Origin: Sphingomicrobium sp. | GTDB taxonomy: Bacteria > Pseudomonadota > Alphaproteobacteria > Sphingomonadales > Sphingomonadaceae | Length of the DNA: 42,879 nt | Direction: 5' to 3' | NCBI GenBank assembly: GCA_025450755.1 | Contig: JANWLR010000064.1 | Coordinates: 1-42,879 of the forward strand | Made by a program: the position numbers and the translations under genes | Part shown: positions 16,890 to 25,280 of the stretch, in pieces | Numbering within the stretch: the stretch's first letter is position 1 | Layout of the letters: each line of letters opens with the position of its first letter | Notes under the pieces: model-generated | What the model saw: only the letters and a program-made list of their open reading frames with translations | Told to the model about the DNA's origin: nothing | Databases searched by the model: none

Positions 16890-17485
16890 CTCGCGTTGCC
16901 AAAGTTCACAGTCGGCGCCGTCTGCGCGGCCGTCGACGCTTCGAACGGCACCTTGGGCTTAGCGTTGTAGAACACCTTGGCGCCGATCGCGGTCGGGAAG
17001 GTCCGGATCAGCGTGTTATATTGCTGGACGGAGGTGTTGTAATCGCGGCGCGACACTTCGATGCGGTTTTCCGTACCCTCGAGCTGGTCCTGAAGCGCGA
17101 GGAAATTCTGATTCGACTTCAGATCCGGATAAGCCTCGACGCTGACGAGCAACCGACCAAGCGAGCCGCTCAGCTGACTCTGCGCCGCCTGGAACGCCTG
17201 GACCTTCGCCGGATCGCTGAGATCCCCGGCGTTGAGCTGGACGCTGGTCGCCTTGGCCCGCGCATTCGTAACGTCGGTCAGCACGGTCTTTTCCTGTTGG
17301 GCATAGCCCTTCACCGTCGCGACAAGGTTGGGAATGAGGTCAGAGCGGCGCTGATAATCGGCCTGCAGATTGCCCCACGCGGCCTTGACCTGTTCATCTG
17401 CGGTGGGGACGCTGTTGATTCCGCAGCCGGCAAGGCTGACCGCGGCCAGCGGTGCGAGCAATCCGAAACGACGAAGTGCGGTCAT
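16886..17485 (-). CDS. lemA: LemA family lipoprotein
   Basis: A 199-residue LemA protein: a lipoprotein signal (MTALRRFGLLAPLAAVSLAGC, lipobox LAGC), then the helical LemA core (VKAAWGNLQADYQRRSDLIPNLVATVKGYAQQEKTVL, AYPDLKSNQNFLALQDQLEGTENRIEVSRRDYN, YNTLIRTFPTAIGA). LemA proteins are usually found, as here, just upstream of TPM/YgcG genes. It leads a six-gene run, and its stop overlaps the TTG of the first TPM gene. The biochemical function is not established in the family. Confidence 0.93.
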   Translation of the reverse strand: MTALRRFGLLAPLAAVSLAGCGINSVPTADEQVKAAWGNLQADYQRRSDLIPNLVATVKGYAQQEKTVLTDVTNARAKATSVQLNAGDLSDPAKVQAFQAAQSQLSGSLGRLLVSVEAYPDLKSNQNFLALQDQLEGTENRIEVSRRDYNTSVQQYNTLIRTFPTAIGAKVFYNAKPKVPFEASTAAQTAPTVNFGNAS

Positions 17486-17635
17486 TTGAAGTCCCCTACG
17501 ATTGCGGGCCGATAATTAGAGGCACGGCTGGTCGCTTTCAATAAGCTGTCTTAAATAAATAACACAGCACCACTGCTGCTGCCAAAGCATGGCAAGTGCG
17601 CTACTGTCGCCAGGTCGACAATATAGGGGGCTCTC

Positions 17636-18070
17636 ATGCTGAAGGACTTCAAAGCGTTCATCGCCAAGGGCAACGTGCTCGACCTCGCGGTTGCGGTCAT
17701 CATCGGCGCGGCATTCGCCAAGATCGTCACCAGCCTGACCGACGACATCATCATGCCGATCGTCGGCAAGATCTTCGGCGGTCTCGATTTCTCAAGCCAT
17801 TTCATCCTGCTTGGGCCGGTCCCCGACGGTTATCACGGCTCGATGACGGATTATGCTGCCCTGAAGAAGGCCGGCGCTCCGGTGCTCGGCTGGGGCGCAT
17901 TCGTGACCGAGGTCGTGAGCTTTCTCATCCTCGCCTTCATCATTTTCCTGATGGTGCGCTGGGCAACCAAGCTCATGAAGAAGCCCGAAGCTGCGCCCGC
18001 CGGTCCGACCGAGGTGGAGCTTCTCACCGAGATCAGGGATGAGCTGAAGAAGCGCGGCTCAGTCGGCTGA
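17636..18070 (+). CDS. mscL: Large-conductance mechanosensitive channel
   Basis: A 144-residue MscL, an inner-membrane pentameric channel that opens under tension to release solutes after osmotic downshock. TM1 is clear ([31 protein letters not shown]), as are the periplasmic loop (residues about 50-80) and TM2 ([28 protein letters not shown]), followed by a cytosolic helix ([15 protein letters not shown]). The ATG at 17636 follows AGGGGG. The gene stands alone between the divergent LemA run and an unrelated exported protein. Confidence 0.97.
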   Translation: MLKDFKAFIAKGNVLDLAVAVIIGAAFAKIVTSLTDDIIMPIVGKIFGGLDFSSHFILLGPVPDGYHGSMTDYAALKKAGAPVLGWGAFVTEVVSFLILAFIIFLMVRWATKLMKKPEAAPAGPTEVELLTEIRDELKKRGSVG

Positions 18071-18164
18071 CCGTCTGAAACGGCAACCCATTGCCGGCAT
18101 TTGGTGCCCGTACGTGGTACCGCGAATTTCGGGCTGACCAACACCAGCATGTCGGGGGGACAAC

Positions 18165-18683
18165 ATGGAGTGGACGATCAATTCCAAGCGGGCACTGATG
18201 TTCGCCGCCGGTGCTGTGACCCTGGTCGCTATGGGACCGGTCTTCCCTTCACTCGCCGCCGCGCGCTCCATGCAGTGCGCGCCCTCGAGTAAAGGCACGA
18301 TCGAGGCGCAGTTCAAGCGGTTTAATGACAGTTGGCAGACGCACGATCCCGACAAGGTCACGGCTCTCTTTTTGCCCGACGCCGTTCTTCTGGCGACCGT
18401 AAGCAACAAACCGAGAACCACGCGTCCGGAAATCCGCGACTATTTCGATCACTTCCTTCTTTCGCGGCCCATTGCCAAAATCGACACGAGCACGGTCTGG
18501 GTAGGCTGCAACGCTGCAAGCCGTGTTGGTACGTGGACGATCGCACTCACCGATCCCAAGACGCACAAGAAGAAAGACGTCCACGCGCGCTACAGCTTCC
18601 TCTACAAGTTCGAGCGAGGGCAGTGGTGGATCAACCATCTGCATAGTTCTCTGATGCCCGAGACGGGAGCTTCCGCGCACTGA
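18165..18683 (+). CDS. Exported NTF2-like protein (DUF4440 / SgcJ-like)
   Basis: A 172-residue protein with an N-terminal signal (KRALMFAAGAVTLVAMGPVFPSLAAA) and an NTF2-like domain: AQFKRFNDSWQTHDPDKVTALFLPDAVLLAT, RPEIRDYFDHFL, then the strand run TSTVWVGCNAASRVGTWTIALT, and RYSFLYKFERGQWWINHLHSS. This arrangement matches the DUF4440/SgcJ-EcaC group, small fold carriers with varied ligands. Six Gs stand 5 bases before the ATG. It is probably periplasmic and its function is unknown. The window has a second exported NTF2-like gene at 950-1414, not closely similar by eye. Confidence 0.82.
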   Translation: MEWTINSKRALMFAAGAVTLVAMGPVFPSLAAARSMQCAPSSKGTIEAQFKRFNDSWQTHDPDKVTALFLPDAVLLATVSNKPRTTRPEIRDYFDHFLLSRPIAKIDTSTVWVGCNAASRVGTWTIALTDPKTHKKKDVHARYSFLYKFERGQWWINHLHSSLMPETGASAH

Positions 18684-18789
18684 TTCAGAGTCCCGGCCCT
18701 TTTGGTGCCATTAGCGAAACTCCAACGAGAGACGCCATTGCGGCTCTTAGGTCTTCTGTTACGCTTTCGTATCGCTCGGGGGCGGTGTT

Positions 18790-19506
18790 ATGCATGTTCA
18801 CCTTCCTAAACCCCTTCACGGCTGGCGCGCCTTCGTTGGGGAAGTGGGGATCATCGTTCTCGGCGTGTTGATCGCGCTCGGAGCGGAGCAGGTCGTCGAG
18901 CAGGTTCACCAGAGGCAGGAAGCCGCCCAAGCCGACAATATCATTCGGGGCGAGCTGGCCTTCAATCTCGGACGCCTCCAATCTCGTTTGCAGATCAGGT
19001 CGTGCGTTGATGCGCGCATCTCGCAAATCGAACGGCTGCTCGATACGGCCGTCGCTCAACCCAAGCTGCACGGGACAACCTGGATCGGCAGACCACAATA
19101 TTGGACCTTGCAGACGTCCCGGTGGGAGGCTGAATCACAAGCCGGTCATGCAGCACTTATCGATCGGCGGGAACTCGCCCAATACGGTTTCATCTATGCC
19201 CTGATGCGCGACATTGAAAATGAGATGATGGTGGAGCAGACCGACTGGGCGAAGCTGCGGATGCTCGAACGGCTTCACAGCCTGGACGAACCGACACTCG
19301 CGGACCTCAATGCCGCAGTCCAAGATGCTCGTTATCGCGCATGGCGGGTCGCATTGATCAGTCGTGAAATTTCGACGGGCGCGAATGAGCTGAACCTTGC
19401 AGCAATTCCCAATTCTTCGCCCGCTTCACGATCGGTCTGCTACCCAATCAATACAAGTCGAGACGCGGCAAATCGCTTAAGCAAACTGCCGTTTGGGGAG
19501 CCGTGA
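18790..19506 (+). CDS. Membrane-anchored protein of unknown function
   Basis: A 238-residue protein with one N-terminal membrane anchor in a conserved setting (KPLHGWRAFVGEVGIIVLGVLIALGAEQVVEQVHQRQEA), followed by a mostly helical periplasmic part with many Glu/Arg pairs. I have seen the LHGWR-FVGEVGIIVLGVLIALGAEQ start in many sphingomonad proteins without a function. GGGGCGG lies before the ATG. It does not share an operon with a recognisable partner; the amidohydrolase gene converges on it from the right, leaving 84 bases. No catalytic motif is visible. Confidence 0.75.
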   Translation: MHVHLPKPLHGWRAFVGEVGIIVLGVLIALGAEQVVEQVHQRQEAAQADNIIRGELAFNLGRLQSRLQIRSCVDARISQIERLLDTAVAQPKLHGTTWIGRPQYWTLQTSRWEAESQAGHAALIDRRELAQYGFIYALMRDIENEMMVEQTDWAKLRMLERLHSLDEPTLADLNAAVQDARYRAWRVALISREISTGANELNLAAIPNSSPASRSVCYPINTSRDAANRLSKLPFGEP

Positions 19507-19590
19507 GAAAAGCAAGCTTCGCGCGAGTCTTGAACATATCCTTGTGGCAGCTTTCCGCCCCGTCACCCAAAGCAAACGTTAGAGACCCAA

Positions 19591-21627
19591 TCACTTGGGC
19601 ATCCCACTGTATCCGGCGGCCGCACGTAGCGCATTGCCGTCCATCAGATATCCGTCGCTCATCACCTGGTCGACGTGACGAAGGTCGCCGATGTTCTTCT
19701 GGGGATCGCCATCCACGAGCAGCAGGTCGGCTTCCTTGCCCACGACAATCGACCCCGTTCGATCGGCCGCTTTCACATTCCTGGCAGGATTGATGGTCGC
19801 GGTGGCCAGCGCCTCTGCCGGAGTCAGCCCGCCCTTCACGTAAAGCTCCAGCTCGCGCACCAGCTCATATCCGTAGCCGTCGGTCCCGGCGACGATCGGG
19901 ACTCCGGCATGGAACAACTTTGCGACATACTCGCCCATATGGTCGACACTGGCCTGCGCATCGGCACGGGTCATTCCCGGCAGATACGGAATGTGGCCGC
20001 TCTTGAAGCCGCGCTCCACCGTCGCCGGGACCGTTCCCATGAACGGCGCGTAGGCGGGAGCCGGCGTTCCGGCATCTGCCAGGAGCACACCCTCGACGAC
20101 GACCAGAGTGGGATCCAGAACGATGTGCTTGCTTGCCATCGTCGCGATCACGGTCTTCGTCGGCTCGGCGTCGAGATTGACGTCCTTGAAATATTTGCCG
20201 GGCCCGAGCATCCGCATCGTCGTATTGGCCTTGTCGACGACCTCCTGCGGCATCGCCTGCATCGTCGCGAAATAGATGTGGGTAATCTCGTCATAACCGG
20301 CGTTGATCGCGTCGAGCGTGCGCATGCCAGCTGGTATGTGGCCGTGGACGTGAAGGCCGAGCTGATGCGCCAGCTTCGCGCCCGGCGCGATCCAGGCCGG
20401 GTTCATCGACGTGTAGAATTTGACCGCGGTGAGATTATTGGCCTTGATCTTGCGCACGGCGGCCAGCGTCTCGTCGAGGTTGGTGACAGCGAGGCTGCCC
20501 TGGGCGACGAGCGGCCCCTTCTGGTCGACGATCACCGAATCCCAGCATTCTGGAGCGAGCAAGGTACCTGCGTTGCGGCGCTCTCGCTGCGACACCTCCA
20601 GTTCGATTGGGCCGCCCGGATTGCGGCACGAGGTGACGCCCAACGCGAGCTCGCTCACCGTCTGGAAATCGTCGCCGACGTGCATGTGGCTGTCCCACAG
20701 GCCCGGGACGAGCGTCTTGCCGGCGCCGTCGATCGTGCGCGTGCCCGCGGGCTGTTTCGCGGGCTTGGCCGCGCCGATCGACACGATCCTGCCGCCGCTC
20801 GTCAGCACATAGCGATGCTCGAGGAAGCGCTCATGGTCGGCGTCGTACATCTTGACGTTGTTGAACAGCACCGGCCGCTTGGCGTCGGCCGTGAGGAACG
20901 TCTTCGCCGTCGCAGGCGCAAGAGCGGCGATCGAAGCGTCCTGCGCCGCCTGCATCTTGCCGGCATTCCCTTCATAGCCGGCAGGCAGAAGGTTCAGTCC
21001 GCCGAGTTGACCGAAGAACTTCCCATTCTCCACCCAGACCGCCTGCGGCGACTGGGCGATGCCTTTCACGAGGATGAGGTCGACGTGCTTCGTGCCCTGC
21101 GGGCCGCTGACGTCGAGAGACGCGGCTTTGTCGAAGGTCGCCCGGCCCGACGGCAGCAGCGCAAGGCCGCCGCTGCCCGCCGCCATCAGCCTGTCATATT
21201 GAGGGGCGACGCTAAGGAAGGGGCCCCCCTGAGCGAGATAGAATTCGGGCGCGGAATAAGCGGCGCTGCCGGTGTCGACAGGGCTCGTCCAAGACGCCTT
21301 TCCATTCGCTAGAGTGAAGGTCTCGGCTGCATCGCCGCTCGGGGTTACACCGCGAATGACGACGTCCGCCGGCATTTTGTCCGCGCCCACCCGCATCGTC
21401 TCATCGGTCTCGAAGATGAGGCCGCGCAGCAGGATCGATTCCCGGAAGGCGAGCCGACCGTCCGGCATGGTCCACATATATTCGTCGCCGTGCTTTCCGG
21501 CCGTCGACACGACAAGGTAGTGAGCCGCGTCCGCAGGCGGCACGAGCAGCTGTTCCCTGGGTGTCGGCTCGGCAATGGCGATGGACGCGCTGGCGGCGAG
21601 CAACGCGGCAAGAATCGTTGGGCGCAT
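19591..21627 (-). CDS. Exported metal-dependent amidohydrolase
   Basis: A 678-residue amidohydrolase-superfamily protein. It has a signal peptide (MRPTILAALLAASASIAIA), an N-terminal beta domain of about 240 residues with no clear match, then the metal barrel. The first metal pair is DSHMH (His314 and His316), followed by LHVHGHIPAG and EITHIYFA, and a late GTDGYGYE for the metal Asp. The C-terminal strand segment (AADRTGSIVVGKEADLLLVDGDP) is standard. Substrate unknown; related exported enzymes act on peptides or amides. The ATG (21627-21625) is preceded by GGGGGATTTCC, the same leader as the second amidohydrolase at 27794. Confidence 0.88.
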   Translation of the reverse strand: MRPTILAALLAASASIAIAEPTPREQLLVPPADAAHYLVVSTAGKHGDEYMWTMPDGRLAFRESILLRGLIFETDETMRVGADKMPADVVIRGVTPSGDAAETFTLANGKASWTSPVDTGSAAYSAPEFYLAQGGPFLSVAPQYDRLMAAGSGGLALLPSGRATFDKAASLDVSGPQGTKHVDLILVKGIAQSPQAVWVENGKFFGQLGGLNLLPAGYEGNAGKMQAAQDASIAALAPATAKTFLTADAKRPVLFNNVKMYDADHERFLEHRYVLTSGGRIVSIGAAKPAKQPAGTRTIDGAGKTLVPGLWDSHMHVGDDFQTVSELALGVTSCRNPGGPIELEVSQRERRNAGTLLAPECWDSVIVDQKGPLVAQGSLAVTNLDETLAAVRKIKANNLTAVKFYTSMNPAWIAPGAKLAHQLGLHVHGHIPAGMRTLDAINAGYDEITHIYFATMQAMPQEVVDKANTTMRMLGPGKYFKDVNLDAEPTKTVIATMASKHIVLDPTLVVVEGVLLADAGTPAPAYAPFMGTVPATVERGFKSGHIPYLPGMTRADAQASVDHMGEYVAKLFHAGVPIVAGTDGYGYELVRELELYVKGGLTPAEALATATINPARNVKAADRTGSIVVGKEADLLLVDGDPQKNIGDLRHVDQVMSDGYLMDGNALRAAAGYSGMPK

Positions 21628-21709
21628 GGAAATCCCCCGGATAAGTTGCAGCGATCGTGGCTCTGTCGGGTGCCGAACGCAACCGCCAGTTCGACGAACG
21701 GGCGCTCTG

Positions 21710-22486
21710 CTAAAGCCGGATCAGCGTCTCGGGGATCTTTTTCGAAGTCGAGTCCACGTCCCAGTGGACCTGGTGCCCGATCGGATGTGCCACCGGCCCG
21801 TCCTCGCTGTTGTTGGTCAGGATCTCGCCGTCGGTGACGACGGTGAAGCGCCCTTGCGCGCGAGAGACCATGTTGGTCTTGGCGTCGCCCGGAGCGCCGG
21901 CGGCCGCCATCCGCTCCATCAGCGGCCCGGCGCCGCCGGTCAGCGCGGGCGCGTTCACCAGGACCGAGCCATCGGCTCGGCGGCGAATGGCGATGAACGG
22001 AAGGAGGAGGTCATTGTCCGGAAGCGCCGGGAAGACGAAGTCCTGCTTGGCGCTTCCCACCATATGATAATCGACATCGAACACGCCGTTGCCGCGATAG
22101 GTGACCGACCGCCAGCCGGCATATTTGGTGAGCTTGGTCGCAAAGGCGCGGTTCGACGCATCGTCCAGGCCCGGAAGGCCGAATGCCTTGGCCATTTCCT
22201 CGCTATCCTTCCGCTTCTTCTCATAGGCGGTCTTCTGGTCGGCGATTTCGGCGGCGGTGCACGCGCGAGCCTTGGTTCCGTCACTGCATTTTGCCTTTGC
22301 GTCGCTCCAGGGCTTCGTGGCCTGATCTTCAGGAATCTGCAGAACGATCTCGCCGCGATAGTCGAGGACGAAACTTCCGTCTTTCTTGAGGGTAAGATCC
22401 GACGTGAACTTGCCCGGTCCCCAGAGGCAAGCCGTGAGCAGCAGCGGCGCTGCAATCGCGAACAGGCGCTTCATCCAGTGACGCAT
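21710..22486 (-). CDS. Lipoprotein of unknown function
   Basis: A 258-residue protein with a lipoprotein signal (MKRLFAIAAPLLLTAC, lipobox LTAC). The mature part starts with a beta pattern (GKFTSDLTLKKDGSFVLDYRGEIVLQIP), continues with a charged helical insert containing two cysteines (AKCSDGTKARACTAAEIADQK), and ends in further strands (VTYRGNGVFDVDYHMVG, FTVVTDGEIL, VHWDVDSTSKKIPETLIRL). No known domain is recognised. The ATG follows AAGGGGGCTTTTTT. It lies just downstream of ssrA on the same strand and 82 bases upstream of the amidohydrolase, so read-through from ssrA is possible. Confidence 0.8.
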   Translation of the reverse strand: MRHWMKRLFAIAAPLLLTACLWGPGKFTSDLTLKKDGSFVLDYRGEIVLQIPEDQATKPWSDAKAKCSDGTKARACTAAEIADQKTAYEKKRKDSEEMAKAFGLPGLDDASNRAFATKLTKYAGWRSVTYRGNGVFDVDYHMVGSAKQDFVFPALPDNDLLLPFIAIRRRADGSVLVNAPALTGGAGPLMERMAAAGAPGDAKTNMVSRAQGRFTVVTDGEILTNNSEDGPVAHPIGHQVHWDVDSTSKKIPETLIRL

Positions 22487-22529
22487 AAAAAAGCCCCCTT
22501 GGACGGGAGCTTATCGGAGACTTCTGCTG

Positions 22530-22881
22530 ACGAAAAGAAGTGGGGAGCTTCTGTTGCCCGGTGCTCCCCGAACCGCTGGAATCCCCTTCTGTTGCCCGGT
22601 GGGGTCCGACCGCGCTTTAGCCTTGTAACTTCAGTCCGTTAGGACGTCAGTTACGCAGCAAGAGCGAGCGCCTCGTTATCGTTGGCACTTGTGTGAATGA
22701 GCCGTTGCGGTGGCTCAATCCGATCGGCAATCGGGCCTTTATTGCACTCGTCGATCCTATTTCGCCCCCATCAACAGCCGCGGCACATCGCGGTTGATGG
22801 TGGAGGCGCCGGGGTACTGCCCCCCGGGTCCGAAGTGCCTATTCCACCTGACAGTCTACCGACATAGCCGGTTGCCCGGCA
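22530..22881 (-). ncRNA. ssrA: tmRNA, circularly permuted two-piece form
   Basis: On the minus strand the acceptor piece comes first and ends in CGCCTCC-ACCA at 22798, with a T-arm CCGGGG/CCCCGG around GGCAGTA. A 28-base spacer (22797-22770) that folds on itself follows. The coding piece then begins at 22769 with GGGGGCG, a perfect partner for CGCCUCC (seven pairs, one G-U), followed by AAATAGGATCGAC. The tag frame at 22686-22651 encodes ANDNEALALAA and TAA, a sphingomonad-type tag. Downstream lie two copies of CACCGGGCAACAGAAG in pseudoknot-like settings. Both outer ends are estimates: 22881 from the promoter, 22530 from the last stem. It rescues stalled ribosomes with SmpB and tags products for proteolysis. 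Confidence 0.95.
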
Positions 22882-22887
22882 CGGACG

Positions 22888-22916
22888 GATATAAGGATTT
22901 TCCAGGTGAATCTCAA
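22888..22916 (-). promoter_or_regulatory. Sigma70-type promoter of ssrA
   Basis: Reading the minus strand, TTGAGA (22916-22911) and TATATC (22893-22888) are separated by exactly 17 bases. The predicted start is near 22881, just upstream of the acceptor piece of tmRNA. The divergent lipoprotein gene starts at 22972. Confidence 0.65.
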
Positions 22917-22971
22917 GGAAGCGGCTGTTATGGCGGGTCGGGCGACCATGCTTCGTGGGGAACCGAAACAT

Positions 22972-23241
22972 ATGAAAAAACTGGCTTTTGCGTTTGTCAC
23001 AACAGCCGCGCTCGCACTTGGCGCGTGCAACAATAGCAACCAGGACGCGGTCCAGAATGCAGAGCTCAACCAGCCTGCGCCCGACCAGCTGAACGAGCTT
23101 GCCAACCAGGCCGCAATGGACGCGGCCAATGCCCAGGCGGCTGCCAACAATGCGGCAAATGCAGCGAACGAGGCGAACGCAGTTGCCGACAACACGACCA
23201 ACCCGCAGGAAGCTGACGAGCAGAACGTCAGCGGCATGTAA
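22972..23241 (+). CDS. Small Asn/Ala-rich lipoprotein
   Basis: An 89-residue lipoprotein (MKKLAFAFVTTAALALGAC, lipobox LGAC). The mature part is almost only Asn, Ala, Gln, Glu and Asp in a helical repeat pattern (LANQAAMDAANAQAAANNAANAANEANAVADN), similar in style to Lpp-like or other small helical lipoproteins. An upstream ATG at 22906 would add 22 residues before the signal and is unlikely. GGGG lies 11 bases before the chosen ATG. The Nudix gene follows after 12 bases, so the two are likely co-transcribed. Function unknown. Confidence 0.8.
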   Translation: MKKLAFAFVTTAALALGACNNSNQDAVQNAELNQPAPDQLNELANQAAMDAANAQAAANNAANAANEANAVADNTTNPQEADEQNVSGM

Positions 23242-23253
23242 GCGGCGGCGCCG

Positions 23254-23994
23254 GTGAGCGACGAAGCGATCCCGGCGGCCACGCTTATCCTGGTTCGGGA
23301 GCGTTCCGGCAGCGCTCCGGAGCTTCTGATGGTCGAACGCGGTGAGCGAATGGCGTTCGCAGCCGGCGCACTCGTTTTCCCCGGTGGACGAATCGACGCG
23401 GCCGACCGCCAGCTTGGCGCTGCGGCCGGAGTTGATCCAGCCGCTGTCGCTGCGATCCGCGAAACGATCGAAGAAACGGCCGTCCCAGTCGGCCTGTCTC
23501 CTGCAACCGATGCACAGTCCGCACGGCAACTCCAGGACTTGCTGGTCGCGGAATTCCCCTTGGCCGACCTGTTGCTTGCAAACGGGCTGGAGCTGGATGC
23601 AACGTCGCTTACGCCGTTCGCACGCTGGGTGCCGAAGTTTCACGCCGTCCGCCGGTTCGATACCTTGTTCTTTGTCGCCCGCTGCCCTTCCGGGGAATGG
23701 GAGCCGCGCGTCATCGAGGGCGAATGCTCGGGCGCTTTCTGGCTGACAGCTGCGGACGTGCTGGAGCGCGACCGGCGCGGCGAAGCACGCCTGATCTTCC
23801 CGACGCGGCGCAATCTCGAGCGGCTGGCGCAGCGCTGCTCATTCGATGAGATCCGCGCCGACGCACTCAGTCATCCGATCGAGCCGGTAACGCCCTGGGT
23901 CGAGGAACGGGATGGTGAAAAGTTCATCACGATCCCGGAACATCTCGGCTATCCGGTCACGCAGGAAAAGCTCGAAGGCCTGTGGCGGGGCTGA
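23254..23994 (+). CDS. Nudix hydrolase family protein (long form)
   Basis: A 246-residue Nudix-fold protein of the type with GERMAFAAGALVFPGGRIDAADR near residue 30 and a box core AIRETIEETAVPVG near residue 68, where the REUXEEXGU pattern reads RETIEETAVP, lacking the final Gly position of the canonical box. A long insert separates the first Gly from the box. The C-terminal half holds WVPKFHAVRRFDTLFFVARCP and the FWLTAADVLERDRRGEARLIFPT segment, as in CoA- or mutT-like relatives of this size. The start is a GTG at 23254 with a weak GGCGGCG upstream. Substrate cannot be inferred. Confidence 0.83.
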   Translation: MSDEAIPAATLILVRERSGSAPELLMVERGERMAFAAGALVFPGGRIDAADRQLGAAAGVDPAAVAAIRETIEETAVPVGLSPATDAQSARQLQDLLVAEFPLADLLLANGLELDATSLTPFARWVPKFHAVRRFDTLFFVARCPSGEWEPRVIEGECSGAFWLTAADVLERDRRGEARLIFPTRRNLERLAQRCSFDEIRADALSHPIEPVTPWVEERDGEKFITIPEHLGYPVTQEKLEGLWRG

Positions 23995-24032
23995 GCTGAA
24001 CCCGCCGAGTCGCCGGTTCCCCATATAAGAAA

Positions 24033-24057
24033 GGGGACCCGCCAACGGCGGATCCCC
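24033..24057. terminator. Bidirectional stem-loop between the Nudix and SWIB genes
   Basis: GGGGACCCGCC and GGCGGATCCCC pair around AAC (24033-24057). On the minus strand the stem is followed by TTTCTTAT, on the plus strand by TTCTGG. The two flanking genes converge on it, so it is best read as the terminator of the SWIB gene and possibly of both. Confidence 0.7.
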
Positions 24058-24081
24058 TTCTGGCCTGAAGGCAGCTTACGC

Positions 24082-24348
24082 TTACTTCAGGTGGTTCGAG
24101 AGATGCTTGTTCATTTCGAACATGCTGACCCGATCCTTGCCCCCGAAAACCTTCTTGAGTTTGTCGTCCGCAAGAATTTCCCTCTTGTTTTGAGGGTTTT
24201 GCAGGTTGTTCTTGCGAATGTGGTCCCACACTTTCGAAACGACCTGGCTGCGCGGAAGCGGCGCGCTGCCGCAGATCGCCGCGAGATCCGCCGAAGGTGT
24301 GACCGGGCGGGCCAGTCCGCCCCCTGCTTTCCGACTGCCTTGTGCCAT
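24082..24348 (-). CDS. SWIB/MDM2 domain protein
   Basis: An 88-residue protein that is almost only a SWIB domain: LAAICGSAPLPRSQVVSKVWDHIRKNNLQNPQNKREILADDKLKKVFGGKDRVSMFEMNKHLSNHL. SWIB domains are known from chromatin-remodelling complexes and also occur as stand-alone or topoisomerase-fused units in chlamydiae and alphaproteobacteria. The start has two adjacent ATGs (24351 and 24348); AGGAGG lies 3 and 6 bases before them, so I prefer the second. The longer frame to 24543 runs into the LD-carboxypeptidase end. A DNA- or nucleoid-associated role is likely but untested. Confidence 0.92.
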   Translation of the reverse strand: MAQGSRKAGGGLARPVTPSADLAAICGSAPLPRSQVVSKVWDHIRKNNLQNPQNKREILADDKLKKVFGGKDRVSMFEMNKHLSNHLK

Positions 24349-24424
24349 CATGGCCCTCCTGTTGTTCCTGTCTGTGGATAGAGCGCAAACCTCATCGCTT
24401 TGCAATGCTCTTACAGAGGGAAAT

Positions 24425-25237
24425 TCAGCGATTTTCCGTTGAAAACGGCACGATTCGGTTTGCGCTGTCGTGCCCGATGTCCGCGCGGCCGCCAAAGACG
24501 ATGCCGGAGCGGGTGCACCATTGCTCGACAATGGCCGCATCATCGGCGCCGAAATCGGGGTCGTTGGGAAGGATGTCGCTGACCCTTCCCAGTCGCAACC
24601 GGCGTATCTTGCGGATGGCCAGGCTCGCAGTCACATGGAACATAGAGCGGTCAATGGCATAGAGGTGTTCGTTCACTTCCTCGATGAGGAGGTCAATGCC
24701 GCTGAAGTCGGGCTCCAGCGGTGTTCCGAGCAGGTTCGAGAGTACGGTCAGATTGAATGCCATCGCCGGGCCATCGAGTGCTGGCTCAAGCGCCGCGACG
24801 TCGCGGCGGACCAGCCAGTCGAGCGCTCGGTTGACCCCCGCCTTCCCGCCCTCGCGGAGCACGTCCTGCGGCATTGGGCCCCAAACAGCGTTCAATCCTG
24901 CTTTGTGGAAACCGGCAAGCAGGAAGCCCGCGTCGCTATAGCCCATGAAAATTTTCGACCTCGTCGCCTGGGGCAAATCAATCAGCACGGCTTCGGCGAT
25001 GCGGTTGGACCCATAACCTCCGCGAGCGAACCAGACGGCGTCGACAGCCGGGTCGGCCATGACTTCGCGCAAGGCTTCGAGCCGCGCTTGATCGGGTCCT
25101 GCGAAGTGGCCGTCGGACAGGAAGCATTGGGCATGGATGGTTAGCTCGCAGTCACCCCGTTCTTCGACAATTGCCTTCACTGCGGCTGCGGCTTCGCGCT
25201 TTAAGGGGCAGCTGGGGGCGACGACTGCAATGCGCAT
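24425..25237 (-). CDS. ldcA: LD-carboxypeptidase (murein tetrapeptide carboxypeptidase, S66)
   Basis: A 270-residue S66 peptidase that removes the terminal D-Ala from murein tetrapeptides, a cytosolic peptidoglycan recycling step. The catalytic triad fits Ser77 in ARGGYGSNRI, a Glu at 186-187 in LLIEEVNEHLYAIDR and His256 in ADIGHDSANRIVPF. FMGYSDAGFLLAG and MAFNLTVLSNLLGTPLEPDF are also as in the family. The ATG at 25237-25235 gives MRIAVVAPSCPL, the standard start; the extension to 25315 overlaps the dehydrogenase gene. It sits 43 bases downstream of the PQQ dehydrogenase on the same strand. The tripeptide product is the substrate of Mpl-type ligases, one of which may be at 32080. Confidence 0.92.
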   Translation of the reverse strand: MRIAVVAPSCPLKREAAAAVKAIVEERGDCELTIHAQCFLSDGHFAGPDQARLEALREVMADPAVDAVWFARGGYGSNRIAEAVLIDLPQATRSKIFMGYSDAGFLLAGFHKAGLNAVWGPMPQDVLREGGKAGVNRALDWLVRRDVAALEPALDGPAMAFNLTVLSNLLGTPLEPDFSGIDLLIEEVNEHLYAIDRSMFHVTASLAIRKIRRLRLGRVSDILPNDPDFGADDAAIVEQWCTRSGIVFGGRADIGHDSANRIVPFSTENR

Positions 25238-25280
25238 TGCGCCTCTTATGAATGCAGACGCGGAAATTGCGCAATGGCGC

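Noticed and set aside
22906-22971. Upstream ATG adding 22 residues to the small lipoprotein
   Set aside because: It would put a polar stretch before an ideal lipoprotein signal.
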